Shown: positions 7,118 through 16,023, numbered from the stretch's first letter. The stretch: DNA of 34,235 bases from Pseudomonas grimontii (GCF_007858185.1 NZ_VFES01000039.1:1-34235), one strand, 5' to 3'. Notes: a model not told the origin generated them from the letters alone. Translations and numbers: made by a program.

Positions 7118-8386
7118 ATGCGCTCCGCTTTTCTGATCTGCAGCCTGCTCGGCGTCTTCCTGGCCGCGTGGCTAAGCCACCCGCCCCATGTGCTGGCACC
7201 CTTTGCCCAAGTGGCGCCGAACACCTCGAAGGTGGCGACGGCCCCGCAATACACCAGCCGTTTTGTGTCTTCGCAACTCACGGACTTTGTGCACTCTTCC
7301 TCCGTCACCGCCCTGCCCGGCGGCGACTTGATGGCCGTGTGGTTTGCCGGTTCGCGTGAAGGCGCCGCCGATGTGCAGGTGCGCACCGCTCGCTTCGATG
7401 CGCGCAGCGGCGAATGGGGCACCGAGCAAGTGCTGGCCACGCGGGAAAGCACTCGCGACGGCACCCAGCGCTATATCCGCAAACTCGGCAACCCGGTGAT
7501 CGCCCTGGGGCCGGATAAACGCCTGTGGATGTTTTATGTGTCGGTGTCGGTCGGCGGCTGGGCCACCAGTGCGATCAATGTGATGGTGTCGGATGACCTC
7601 GGCGCCAACTGGTCCGCGCCCCGGCAGTTGGTGACCTCTCCGTTTTTCAACATCAGTACGCTGGTGCGCGCAGCGCCGGTGTTCCACGCCGACGGCTCCA
7701 TCGGCCTGCCGGTGTACCACGAGTTCATGGGCAAGTTTGCCGAGTACCTGTATTTGAGCCCCGACGGTGCGGTGATCGACAAATTCCGCATCAGCCGCGG
7801 CAAGAACTCCCTGCAACCGACCATCGTGCCGCTGGACGGCAAGCGCGCCGTGGCGATGTTGCGCTACGCCGGCGACACCCACCACCGCGTCCTGGCCAGC
7901 CGCACCGAAGACGCCGGGCAAACCTGGAGCGCGCCGTACCCGCTGGAACCGGCCAACCCCAATTCGTCGTTGGCGGCGGTGGGCACGGTAGATGACGGGT
8001 TACTCGTGGCCCTCAACGACCTGCAGGATGGCCGCTTCAAGCTCAGCCTCTACGGCACCGACGCCCAGCTCAGCCAATGGCGCACCGTGGTGCAACTGGA
8101 TGAGTCACCCGACCCGCTCGGCCAGCCCTTCTCCCCCGAGGCCTATAAAGAAATCATCGGCGAAGGCTTCCGCGCGTCCAGTGGCGCCAAACGCCTGCCA
8201 CTGGAACAGCGCTTTCTCAGCAATCTCGACTACCGCGTGTGCAAACCCCAAGGCTGCGATTTCGAATACGAGTACCCGTACTTCAGCCGCAGCCCGGACG
8301 GCATGTACCACTTGGTGTACTCGTGGAATAACACCTTTATCAAACATGTCAGCTTCAACGAAGCCTGGCTGGCGGAGCGTCTGTGA
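7118..8386 (+). CDS. Sialidase-like (BNR repeat) exported or anchored protein
   Basis: A 422-residue beta-propeller of the sialidase/neuraminidase superfamily. The N-terminal hydrophobic segment (about 4-20, FLICSLLGVFLAAWL) is a signal anchor or uncleaved signal peptide. Asp-box motifs S/T-x-D-x-G-x-x-W occur at about 158-165 (SDDLGANW) and in the middle of the protein (TEDAGQTW). GSREG at about 78-82 and the Arg-rich segment near 113-122 lie where the family places substrate contacts. The substrate is not shown; bacterial members act on varied glycans, not only sialic acid. I chose ATG 7118 for the CGACAGG site upstream and the signal sequence. It overlaps the next membrane gene by one to four bases. 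Confidence 0.8.
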   Translation: MRSAFLICSLLGVFLAAWLSHPPHVLAPFAQVAPNTSKVATAPQYTSRFVSSQLTDFVHSSSVTALPGGDLMAVWFAGSREGAADVQVRTARFDARSGEWGTEQVLATRESTRDGTQRYIRKLGNPVIALGPDKRLWMFYVSVSVGGWATSAINVMVSDDLGANWSAPRQLVTSPFFNISTLVRAAPVFHADGSIGLPVYHEFMGKFAEYLYLSPDGAVIDKFRISRGKNSLQPTIVPLDGKRAVAMLRYAGDTHHRVLASRTEDAGQTWSAPYPLEPANPNSSLAAVGTVDDGLLVALNDLQDGRFKLSLYGTDAQLSQWRTVVQLDESPDPLGQPFSPEAYKEIIGEGFRASSGAKRLPLEQRFLSNLDYRVCKPQGCDFEYEYPYFSRSPDGMYHLVYSWNNTFIKHVSFNEAWLAERL

Positions 8387-8997
8387 TGGTTTCTCTGTGG
8401 CAGGCCCATTTGAGCTTTGTGCTGCTGGGCTTTGTGCTGTCAAGCACGCTCAGGTTTACCGCCCCCTGGCGGCCATGGCTGCTGCCGGTGCTGGTGGCGG
8501 TCAGTTTTATCCCGGTCAACGAGCTGCCGCTGGCGGCGTATGTGCGCAGCTTTACCGATGATTTGGCAATCAGCACATTGGTGTTGTTGGCGTGGGTCGT
8601 GCTCAGCCGCCTCGGCTTAGCGCAACCGCTCGCTCGTCGGCATCAGGTGCAGATGTTGCTGCTGTTTGGCCTGTTGAGCCTGGTGTTGTATCCGGCCACG
8701 TTGGGCCTGACCTACTTCGACCCGTACCGTTGGGGCTTCAACCCACGGCCGATGATCGTCCTGATGGCGGCAGCTGCACTGTTGATGCTGTGGCTGCGTA
8801 ATACGCTGGCGGTGTGGATGTTGGCGATGGGTACGTTGGCTTTTGCATTACGGCTCAAGGCGTCGGAAAACTATTGGGATTATCTGGTCGACCCGCTGTT
8901 GACGGGCTACTGCGTGGTCGCTGGATTAATGCAACTAAAACTGTGGGAGGGGGCTTGTTCCCGATGGCAGCGTGTCAGTCAGTACATCCGGCACTGA
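8386..8997 (+). CDS. Multi-pass membrane protein with REPIN-encoded tail
   Basis: A 203-residue hydrophobic protein with about six membrane helices (VLLGFVLSSTLRF, LLPVLVAVSFIPV, LAISTLVLLAWVVL, MLLLFGLLSLVLYPA, MIVLMAAAALLMLWL, AVWMLAMGTLAFAL). I do not recognise a family. ATG 8386 overlaps the sialidase stop; an adjacent GTG at 8383 would add one residue. The last 17 codons (8944-8994) lie inside a REPIN, so the native C-terminus was probably near MQLKL and was replaced by repeat-derived WEGACSRWQ and onward. Its position between the sialidase-like gene and an envelope sulfatase suggests a shared role in the cell envelope. Confidence 0.75.
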   Translation: MVSLWQAHLSFVLLGFVLSSTLRFTAPWRPWLLPVLVAVSFIPVNELPLAAYVRSFTDDLAISTLVLLAWVVLSRLGLAQPLARRHQVQMLLLFGLLSLVLYPATLGLTYFDPYRWGFNPRPMIVLMAAAALLMLWLRNTLAVWMLAMGTLAFALRLKASENYWDYLVDPLLTGYCVVAGLMQLKLWEGACSRWQRVSQYIRH

Positions 8998-9029
8998 ACC
9001 ACCCCCCTCGGAGCAAGCCCCGTCCCACA
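8943..9029. repeat. REPIN (two inverted REP copies)
   Basis: The left REP begins GTGGGAGGGGGCTTG at 8943. The right copy, in inverse orientation, ends GGAGCAAGCCCCGTCCCAC at 9028. They are separated by about 45 bases of partly complementary sequence. The core matches the REP family of the P. fluorescens group. It starts inside the upstream membrane-protein gene and ends 35 bases before the sulfatase start. Confidence 0.85.
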
Positions 9030-9064
9030 TTGGATTTGTGTTGTTTTAAAGAGTGGGAAAATTG

Positions 9065-11086
9065 ATGAGTGCGTTGCAATCACGCCGCCTGCGCTACGGC
9101 GTGGGCGCGATCGGGTTGGTGTTTGTGTTGCTGGCTGCGTTGCGGCTGGTATTTGTGCTGGGTTTTTCCGGCCTTGATTTGAACACCCCGGCGCTGCTGG
9201 AGACCCTGGGTATCGGCCTGCGTTTCGACCTGCGCCTGGCGGTGTTGATCCTGCTGCCGCTGGCCGTGCTCGCATGGCTGCCGCGCTGGAACCTCGCCAC
9301 CCTGCCGGCCCTGCGCTGGCTGGCGCGCGGTTATCTGGTCATCGCACTAGCAGTGGTGGGGTTGGTGTACATCATCGACTTCGGCCACTACGCCTACCTC
9401 GGCGTGCGTATCAATGCGACGGTGCTGCGTTACCTGCAAGACGCGCAGATTTCCCAGCAGATGGTGTGGGAAACCTACCCGGTGCTGTGGATAACCGCCT
9501 GCTGGCTTTCGGCGGTGGCGCTTTGGGTCTGGGCGCTGGTCCGCCTGGAGCGGTTGACCCTGGATCGAGCGCCCACCGCCATCAGCAAGCCGGCACTGAC
9601 AGTGGTGAGTGTGATGGGCGTCGTCGCGGTGCTGCTGGCCTTGCTCGGCCGCGTCGCCAACCTCAACCTGGAAAACCCGGTGCCCCTGCGCTGGAGCGAT
9701 GCCTTCTTTTCCGGCAACAGCCAACTGGCCGCCGTGGGCCTGAACCCGGTGCTGTTTTTGTATGACACGCTCAAGGTCGGCCAATCGCAGTTCGATGAAG
9801 CCCAGGTCCGCAAGTATTACCCGCACGTCGCCCAGTACCTGGGCGTGGCCCAGCCCGATGCCCAATCACTGAACTTCACCCGCGAACAAGGCGTGCAGCC
9901 CTATCGACTGGCCGGCGAGCGCCCACCCAATGTGATTTTCGTGATGCTCGAATCCCTCGGCACCAGCGCCGTGGGTGCCTATGGCAACCCGCTCAACCCC
10001 ACGCCGAACCTGGACAAACTGGCCACGCAAAGCTGGTTCTTCAAACACTTCTACGTCCCCGTCACCGGCACGGCGAAAACCGTGTGGGCCAGCATCACCG
10101 GCGTACCCGACGTCACCCGCCAGGAAACAGCCACGCGCAACCCGCTGATTACGCGCCAGCACACGTTGATCAATGCGTTCGAGGGCTACCAGAAGTTCTA
10201 CATGATCGGCGGCAACGCCGGCTGGGCGAATATCAATGCACTGATCCGCCAGAGCATCGACGACGTGCAATTGTTCGAGGAGAGCAACTGGCAATCGCCA
10301 CGGGTGGATGTGTGGGGTATTTCCGACCTGGACCTGTTCAAGGAAGCTGACGGGCTGTTAAGCGCGGTCCCCAAGGACCAGCCGTTCTTCGCCTATCTGC
10401 AAACCTCCGGCAACCATCGCCCCTTCACCATCCCCAAGCAGAACGATGGCTTCCAGGTAAGCCACGTGACACTGGAACAGGCCCAGGCCGCCGGCTCCCG
10501 CAGTGTCGAGCAGTACAACGCCGTGCGCCTGCTGGACTACAACATCGGCCGGTTGATGGACATCGCCAAGGCCGGCGGCTACTACGACAACAGCATTTTT
10601 GTGTTCTTCGGCGACCACAACACCCGTATCAGCCAGATCCCCCACATGGCGCCAGCCTTCGAGCAGTTGGGCCTGGAAAGTAATAATGTGCCGCTGCTCA
10701 TCCACGCCCCCGGCCTTGAGCCTCGGGTGATCGACGAGGCGGTGGGCCTGGCCGACCTGCTGCCCACCGTGGCCGGCATGGCGGGCGTGCCGTTTCGCAA
10801 TGGCGCGATGGGCCGGGACATCCAGCAACCGGCGCCGGAAGGCGAACGTGTGGTGCCGCTGGTATTGCGCGAAGGCACCTTCCCGATCATCGGCGGCGTG
10901 ACCCAGGACTTCCTGCTGCAGATGCAGCACGACGGTAGCTCACCGACCCTGCATGACCTGGCGTCGCTCACCCCGCGTGACGATGTGAGTGCATACCACC
11001 CCGAGGAGTTTCAGCGTTTGCAGGCGTTGACCCGTGGGCTGCATGAGAGTGCGCGGTTGATGCTGTTCAGGAATGTGCGTGAGTAA
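9065..11086 (+). CDS. LTA synthase-family sulfatase / phosphoglycerol transferase-like
   Basis: A 673-residue inner-membrane enzyme. Five N-terminal transmembrane helices (within about 1-200) carry a periplasmic alkaline-phosphatase-fold domain (about 285-660). Metal and catalytic elements follow the LtaS/MdoB pattern: NVIFVMLESLG (Glu metal ligand), nucleophile candidate Thr339 in GTAKTVW, YMIGGNAGW, HRPFT and FVFFGDHNT (Asp-His ligands). The family moves phosphoglycerol or phosphoethanolamine from phospholipid to periplasmic glucans, lipid A or teichoic acid; here an osmoregulated glucan or outer-membrane glycan acceptor is most likely. I prefer ATG 9065 to GTG 9053. A REPIN separates it from the membrane gene upstream. 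Its TAA abuts the convergent cytochrome c stop with no gap. Confidence 0.85.
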   Translation: MSALQSRRLRYGVGAIGLVFVLLAALRLVFVLGFSGLDLNTPALLETLGIGLRFDLRLAVLILLPLAVLAWLPRWNLATLPALRWLARGYLVIALAVVGLVYIIDFGHYAYLGVRINATVLRYLQDAQISQQMVWETYPVLWITACWLSAVALWVWALVRLERLTLDRAPTAISKPALTVVSVMGVVAVLLALLGRVANLNLENPVPLRWSDAFFSGNSQLAAVGLNPVLFLYDTLKVGQSQFDEAQVRKYYPHVAQYLGVAQPDAQSLNFTREQGVQPYRLAGERPPNVIFVMLESLGTSAVGAYGNPLNPTPNLDKLATQSWFFKHFYVPVTGTAKTVWASITGVPDVTRQETATRNPLITRQHTLINAFEGYQKFYMIGGNAGWANINALIRQSIDDVQLFEESNWQSPRVDVWGISDLDLFKEADGLLSAVPKDQPFFAYLQTSGNHRPFTIPKQNDGFQVSHVTLEQAQAAGSRSVEQYNAVRLLDYNIGRLMDIAKAGGYYDNSIFVFFGDHNTRISQIPHMAPAFEQLGLESNNVPLLIHAPGLEPRVIDEAVGLADLLPTVAGMAGVPFRNGAMGRDIQQPAPEGERVVPLVLREGTFPIIGGVTQDFLLQMQHDGSSPTLHDLASLTPRDDVSAYHPEEFQRLQALTRGLHESARLMLFRNVRE

Positions 11087-11461
11087 TCACTTGGGCTGGA
11101 ACGTCTCAAGGTACGCCAGGATGTTGTCGATTTTTTCCGGGTCGCTGATGCCCCAGAAAATCATGCGCGTACCACTCACGACCTTTTTTGGCGCTTCGAT
11201 GTAGGCCGCGAGCTTGTCGCGGGTCCAGACCACGCCGGAGTTTTTCATCGCGTCCGAATATTGATAGTCGGCGGTGGTGCCGGCGGGTCGGCCGATGATG
11301 CCGTTGAGCTCTGGGCCAAAGCCACCGCGCGCGCCTTCGCCGACGCTGTGGCAACCGCCGCAGGTTTTGCTGAAGAGTTTGCCGCCCGCCTCGGCATCAC
11401 CGGCGGCGTAGGCCGAAGCATTGCTGAGGCTCAGCGCGAGGGTCAGTAAGAGGTACTTCAT
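11087..11461 (-). CDS. Periplasmic class I cytochrome c
   Basis: A 124-residue protein with a Sec signal peptide (1-20, ending SAYAA) and mature start GDAEAGGKLF. The heme-c site is CGGCH (Cys34, Cys37, His38), and the sixth ligand is the Met in GTRMIFWG. The body has the c2/mitochondrial-like pattern FGPELNGIIGRPAG, YSDAMKNSGVVWT and LAAYIEAPKKVVSGT. It carries electrons in the periplasm. I start at MKYLLLTL, since the extra MESP of the longer frame precedes the signal peptide and a GGAG ribosome site lies upstream. It is convergent with the sulfatase, and 43 bases separate it from the Coq7-type gene on the same strand. Confidence 0.92.
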   Translation of the reverse strand: MKYLLLTLALSLSNASAYAAGDAEAGGKLFSKTCGGCHSVGEGARGGFGPELNGIIGRPAGTTADYQYSDAMKNSGVVWTRDKLAAYIEAPKKVVSGTRMIFWGISDPEKIDNILAYLETFQPK

Positions 11462-11504
11462 GGGGGACTCCACATCGGGTGTTGCCGGCGATTATGCCTG
11501 TTTG

Positions 11505-12047
11505 TCAGGAGCGCATGCCCATCCAGATCACCGCTTCGGTCCACGCCGTGACCACCGGCGTCAGCGCACGAAACCAGGGATCCTGCACATCGATCTGCGC
11601 AGCCGAGTGGTCGTGGTGGTGCTGTTCTTCCTCGACGATGGAGGCAATGGCCGCCACGGCCAGCGGGTCTATGTCGCGTAAAGCGTGAAGTTGATGAGCC
11701 AGGTGCTTGAGCACCACACTTTCCACGGCCACGGTGGTGGCAACGATAGCCTTGCGCCCGCATCCCCCGGTAAGCAGGCCCAGCACCAACCCGCCAAGGC
11801 CGCACAGCCAGTAGCTGCGGCAGCGTCGGTAGCCTCGCCGTTGCAACTCGGCCTGGAACACCGCGCGGTGGCGGCGCTCGTGGGAGAGGAATTCACGGAG
11901 CTCACCCACCATGCTGGGGGCAAACAACCGCGCCATAAACAGCTGGCCGCTGTAGATACAGATCGCGCCATGCTCACCGGCGTGGTCGACTTTGATCATG
12001 CGGTTGCCCAGGTTCGGGTCGATCAAGGGGGCAGCGCAAGTGTTCAC
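11505..12047 (-). CDS. Coq7-type di-iron hydroxylase (demethoxyubiquinone hydroxylase family)
   Basis: A 180-residue ferritin-like di-iron protein. All ligands are visible: Glu in KVDHAGEHGAICIYSGQL, ExxH in LSHERRHRAVF, Glu in AVESVVLKHLAHQL, and ExxH in IVEEEQHHHDH. The family hydroxylates demethoxyubiquinone near the end of ubiquinone synthesis at the inner membrane. The DHAGE-GA-IY-GQ signature is the alphaproteobacterial/eukaryotic form; the usual Pseudomonas Coq7 has a NHTGEVCAQALY-type motif, so this is likely a second, divergent copy. I chose GTG 12047, with AAGG nine bases upstream; the longer frame to 12182 adds a non-conserved Pro/Arg-rich stretch. Divergent from the receiver-only regulator. 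Confidence 0.85.
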   Translation of the reverse strand: MNTCAAPLIDPNLGNRMIKVDHAGEHGAICIYSGQLFMARLFAPSMVGELREFLSHERRHRAVFQAELQRRGYRRCRSYWLCGLGGLVLGLLTGGCGRKAIVATTVAVESVVLKHLAHQLHALRDIDPLAVAAIASIVEEEQHHHDHSAAQIDVQDPWFRALTPVVTAWTEAVIWMGMRS

Positions 12048-12243
12048 GGTTGACGACCTTGTGCGAGGGCCACGGGGTTCGGGCCCGTCCTGATTGCAGA
12101 GCGCCGGTATCGTGCCGTACCACCGCGCAAATGCGCAACCTAGACCCTCGAATTGACCACCCATCGCTCCATACACATCCAATCGAACCTATCCAACTCC
12201 GCTCCACTCCACCCTACTGAACCCTGATGGTGGAGTAAGGATC

Positions 12244-12624
12244 ATGGCTCAGCCATCGATTTTGGTATTGGAAGACGACGAGATCATTCGATCGTTAATG
12301 GTGGATGTGCTGGAGGATTTCGGCGCGACGGTGACATCTTTTCCTTCAGCCGATGAAGGGATGATTTACCTGGAGCGGGGCGACGATCCGGTGGATCTGA
12401 TTGTCAGCGATGTGCAGATGCCGGGGTTGCTCAACGGCTATGACTTGAGCCGGGTAGTCGCGCACCGCTGGCCGTCGGTGCCGGTGCTGCTTACCTCCGG
12501 CAACGCCAGATTTGCGCAGCAATTGGGAGGCTCCGTGCGGTTCCTGCCCAAACCCTGGAGCACGGAGCATTTGCTTGAGTGCGTGCAAACGGCATTGACC
12601 CAGCAAGGATCGTCCATGCATTGA
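12244..12624 (+). CDS. Single-domain (receiver-only) response regulator
   Basis: A 126-residue CheY-like receiver with no output domain. The acidic pocket is E10/D11/D12 (LVLEDDEI), the phospho-acceptor is Asp56 in LIVSDVQMPG, the switch Thr lies in VLLTSGN, and the invariant Lys is in FLPKPW. GTAAGGATC supplies a ribosome site. It would act by phosphotransfer or protein contact. It is 196 bases upstream of bphO-bphP on the same strand. Many bacteriophytochromes have receiver-only partners, so it is a candidate target of BphP phosphorylation; this is inference from position. Confidence 0.88.
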   Translation: MAQPSILVLEDDEIIRSLMVDVLEDFGATVTSFPSADEGMIYLERGDDPVDLIVSDVQMPGLLNGYDLSRVVAHRWPSVPVLLTSGNARFAQQLGGSVRFLPKPWSTEHLLECVQTALTQQGSSMH

Positions 12625-12820
12625 TAGCGTCGCGACATCATTTATACCGAACTTCGCAGCAGGCCTTATGGTCACTTATTTAAGCAGGGAGCGACTTTTC
12701 TGATCCGCTGGTCAGCCTTTTCGCCTTGTGCGTTCAGCTGATGCTTATGTGTTGTGTAGAATCGTCGCCTTTTTCAGCGCGTCATTCATGGCCGAAAGGC
12801 CCACAGTTCGAGCTCATTGA

Positions 12821-13435
12821 ATGCATTCACAGGCCCATGAAGGTGGTACACCCTCATTGCTGGAAGCGTTGCGCGCAGGCACTGGCCTATTGCATGTGAC
12901 CTTGGAAAAACGCCTGCCGTTTTTTTCCGAGCACCTGGATGCCGTCTGGTACCAGCGCTTGATCCAGGCGTATTACGGGTTTTATGGGCCAATGGAAGCG
13001 GCGCTGTACGGCTGTAACTTCATCCCTGAAGGTTTTGACCAGGCACAGCGTGTGAAAACGCCGACCCTGTTGGATGATCTTCACGCCCTTGGCCTGGATG
13101 CCCCGGCGATCAATGCCTTGCCACACTGTGTACAACTGCCCTCTTTCGACACCCCCGCTGCCTGCCTCGGCGCCTTGTATGTATTGGAAGGCGCCACCTT
13201 GGGCGGCCAGGTATTACGTCGGGAAATGGCCCAGCGCCTGGACCTGGACGCCGATAACGGCGGTGCATTCCTCAATGTGTACGGTGCCGAGACTGGTCGG
13301 CGCTGGAAGGATTTTCTCGACTATCTGGGCCGCCTGCCGCTGGACGCGCCAGCCAAAGAGCGCGCGGTGAACGCGGCCCGTTCGACATTCAGCTGCTTTG
13401 AGCAATGGCTCGACAGCCAGGAGGTACTGCTATGA
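12821..13435 (+). CDS. bphO: Biliverdin-producing heme oxygenase BphO
   Basis: A 204-residue bacterial heme oxygenase that opens heme to biliverdin, with CO and iron released, making the chromophore for the phytochrome encoded next to it. The proximal heme ligand is His25 in TGLLHVTLEKRLPF. The family Gly-rich distal helix is seen as YVLEGATLGGQVL (about 127-139). Length fits the family. The stop overlaps the bphP start (ATGA), so enzyme and apoprotein are translationally coupled, the standard bphO-bphP arrangement in Pseudomonas. The ribosome site before ATG is weak. Confidence 0.93.
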   Translation: MHSQAHEGGTPSLLEALRAGTGLLHVTLEKRLPFFSEHLDAVWYQRLIQAYYGFYGPMEAALYGCNFIPEGFDQAQRVKTPTLLDDLHALGLDAPAINALPHCVQLPSFDTPAACLGALYVLEGATLGGQVLRREMAQRLDLDADNGGAFLNVYGAETGRRWKDFLDYLGRLPLDAPAKERAVNAARSTFSCFEQWLDSQEVLL

Positions 13436-15675
13436 AACCCGACGATTTTGAAGAGCTGCTTGCCAACTGTGCCGACGAGCCCATCCGCTTTCCGGGGGCG
13501 ATCCAACCCCACGGCGTGCTGCTGACGCTGTCGGAACCCGATCTGAACATCATTCAAGTCAGTGCCAACGTTGCCACCTTGTTCAACCGCGACCCCGAGT
13601 CGCTGCTGGGCCAGCCCCTGCACACGCTGGTGGGTGCCGAACACGCCCAGGCTGTACAGGCCATGGCTGAACACAATAGCTTTTTTGATGCGCCGCCGTT
13701 GCACGTCACGTTCAACGGCGCCGAGTTCGACGGCCTGTTGCACCGCCATCAGGACGTGCTGGTGCTGGAGTTCGAGCCGCGGCTCAAAGACTTCCGACCG
13801 CGGGCGCTGAAGGGTCGCGCCAGTGACTTGGGCAAGATGCTGCAACGGTTGCAGGCTGCGAAAACCCTGCAGGCGCTGTACGAAATCAGCGTGACTGAAA
13901 TCCAGGCCATGACCGGTTACGACCGGGTGTTGATCTATCGCTTCGAAGAAGAAGGCCACGGCCAGGTGATCGCGGAAGCGTCGGCACCGTCCATGGAGCT
14001 GTTCAACGGGCTGTTCTTCCCTGCGTCCGACATCCCGGAGCAGGCCCGCGAGCTGTATCGCACCAACTGGCTGCGCATTATTCCGAATGCTGCCTACGAG
14101 CCGGTGCCACTGCTGCCCAAGTTGCGCCCGGACACCGGCGAGCCGCTGGATTTGAGCTTCGCCACCCTGCGCAGCGTATCGCCGATTCACTGCCAGTACA
14201 TGCAAAACATGGGCGTGCTGTCGTCCATGAGCATCTCGCTGATGAAGGGTGACAAGCTCTGGGGCCTGATCAGCTGCGGCAACCGTGAACCGCTGCTGGT
14301 GCCCAACGAATTGCGCATCGCCTGCCAGACCATCGGCCAAGTGCTGTCATTGCAGATCAGCGCCATGGAAGCCCTGGACCTGAGCCGCCAGCGTGAAGAG
14401 AAAGTCGAGGCCTTGGCCAAGCTTGATCAGGCGATGAAGGCCTCGCAAGCAAGCGTGTTCGACGGACTGGCCCAGCAAGGCCAGCTGCTGATGGACCTGA
14501 CCTTGTCCGGCGGCGTGGCGATCATCGAAGACAAACAATTGCACCGCTACGGCAACTGCCCGGAACCAGCGCAGATCCGCGCATTGCACAAGTGGCTGCA
14601 AGACCGCGGCGAGTCGGTGTTTTCCAGCCATAACCTGGTGTCGGTCTACCCGCCGGCCGCCGAGTTCCAACAGGTGGCCAGTGGGGTATTGGCGATGAGC
14701 CTGCCAAAGCCTGTGGATAACGGTGTGCTGTGGTTCCGCCCGGAAGTGAAAGAGAACATCAATTGGAGCGGCGACCCGAACAAACCGCTGGCCCTGGAAA
14801 ACTCCGAGGCCGGCCTGCGCCTGCGCCCACGCACCTCGTTTGAAATCTGGAAAGTGGAAATGGCCGGTATCTCCACCAAGTGGAGCCATGGCGACCGCTT
14901 TGCCGCCAACGACCTGCGCCGCTCGGCCCTGGAAAACGACCTGGCCCGCCAGGTGCTGCGCGAGCAACAGGCCGTGCGCGCCCGCGATGAACTGGTAGCG
15001 GTGGTATCCCACGACCTGCGCAACCCGATGACCGTCATCTCGATGTTGTGCGGCATGATGCAAAAAGCCTTCAGCTCCGACGGCCCACACACCTCGCGGC
15101 GAATTTCCTCGGCCATCGACACCATGCAACAGGCCGCCGGGCGCATGAACGTGTTACTGGAAGATCTGCTCGACACCTCCAAGATCGAGGCCGGGCGCTA
15201 TGTAGTGAGACCAGTGGCATTGGACGTCAGCCAAATGTTCGAAGAAGCCTATGCCCTGCTCTCGCCGCTGGCGATGGAAAAAGGCATCGACCTGTCGTTC
15301 AACGCCGAGCCTGGCCTGCAGATAAACGGCGACCCGGAGCGGCTGTTCCAGGTGCTGTCGAACCTGATCGGCAACGCCATCAAGTTCACCCCGCGCCAGG
15401 GCAATATCGGCATCAGTGCGATGAGCAATGGTGAAGATATCGTGTTTTCGGTGCGTGACTCCGGCGAAGGTATTGCGCCTGACCAACTGCCGCATGTGTT
15501 TGATCGTTATTGGACCCAGGCCGAAAACAACCCCACCGGCAGTGGCCTGGGGCTGTATATCACCCAGGGGATTGTCCAGGCCCATGGCGGCAAGATCGTG
15601 GCCGAGAGTGAAGTGGGCCGTGGCAGCGAGTTCCGGTTTACGGTGCCGAAGGTGATTGAGGACTCATATACCTGA
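13432..15675 (+). CDS. bphP: Bacteriophytochrome histidine kinase BphP
   Basis: A 747-residue red/far-red photoreceptor kinase. The PAS domain carries the biliverdin-binding Cys13 (ELLANCADEPIRFPGAIQPHG). The GAF domain has the signature PASDIP with Asp200, and chromophore-contact His253 in SPIHCQYMQNMG. A PHY domain follows (about 330-500), including WSGDPNKP and the PRTSFEIWK tongue. HisKA has phospho-acceptor His527 in VVSHDLRNPMTVI, and HATPase shows NLIGNAIKFTPRQG, VRDSGEGIAPDQ and GSGLGLYITQG, so it looks active. I start at MKPDDFEE because AGGAGG lies just upstream and it overlaps the bphO stop. The nearest candidate response regulator is the receiver at 12244. Confidence 0.95.
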   Translation: MKPDDFEELLANCADEPIRFPGAIQPHGVLLTLSEPDLNIIQVSANVATLFNRDPESLLGQPLHTLVGAEHAQAVQAMAEHNSFFDAPPLHVTFNGAEFDGLLHRHQDVLVLEFEPRLKDFRPRALKGRASDLGKMLQRLQAAKTLQALYEISVTEIQAMTGYDRVLIYRFEEEGHGQVIAEASAPSMELFNGLFFPASDIPEQARELYRTNWLRIIPNAAYEPVPLLPKLRPDTGEPLDLSFATLRSVSPIHCQYMQNMGVLSSMSISLMKGDKLWGLISCGNREPLLVPNELRIACQTIGQVLSLQISAMEALDLSRQREEKVEALAKLDQAMKASQASVFDGLAQQGQLLMDLTLSGGVAIIEDKQLHRYGNCPEPAQIRALHKWLQDRGESVFSSHNLVSVYPPAAEFQQVASGVLAMSLPKPVDNGVLWFRPEVKENINWSGDPNKPLALENSEAGLRLRPRTSFEIWKVEMAGISTKWSHGDRFAANDLRRSALENDLARQVLREQQAVRARDELVAVVSHDLRNPMTVISMLCGMMQKAFSSDGPHTSRRISSAIDTMQQAAGRMNVLLEDLLDTSKIEAGRYVVRPVALDVSQMFEEAYALLSPLAMEKGIDLSFNAEPGLQINGDPERLFQVLSNLIGNAIKFTPRQGNIGISAMSNGEDIVFSVRDSGEGIAPDQLPHVFDRYWTQAENNPTGSGLGLYITQGIVQAHGGKIVAESEVGRGSEFRFTVPKVIEDSYT

Positions 15676-16023
15676 GCGCCCGTAGTGGATGGCGTTGCTG
15701 GTCGGCATCTTCGATTAATTCACCGCGCAGGCGCAGGCGGGCCACTCACCGACAGCCTGCAAAAGCTGCCGGATTACTACAGCGCATTACGTAACGTAGT
15801 CGCGCAAAACCGAGCGGCTTTTGTGCTCGAAGGCAGGCACGGCATGACCTCGCCTGAAGCTGATGAGTGTGCCAAAGGCAGCGGTGATGATTTTTGAGGG
15901 GGAATACACACCGCCGTCATCATTTGCAGCGAGGCGTTTATAGTTCAACCCCTTGCCTCTCTGTAGGTTTGACTGCGCTTCACTATTCACGGTGAAGTTT
16001 CTAGCTCACAGAAGGAATTCTCT
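15676..16023. other. Gap with possible gene remnant
   Basis: About 350 bases between bphP and the next small gene. A 70-codon frame (15685-15897) contains LTDSLQKLPDYYSALRNVV but has a weak ribosome site and no family I recognise; it may be chance or a decayed fragment. TTACGTAACGTA near 15787 is a short palindrome. The region just before 16024 is more A/T-rich and should hold the promoter of the next gene. Confidence 0.35.

Noticed and set aside
13321..14340. 339-codon minus-strand frame opposite bphO and bphP
   Set aside because: Shadow of high-GC codons; His/Gln-rich low-complexity product, and the plus-strand genes have full family motifs.
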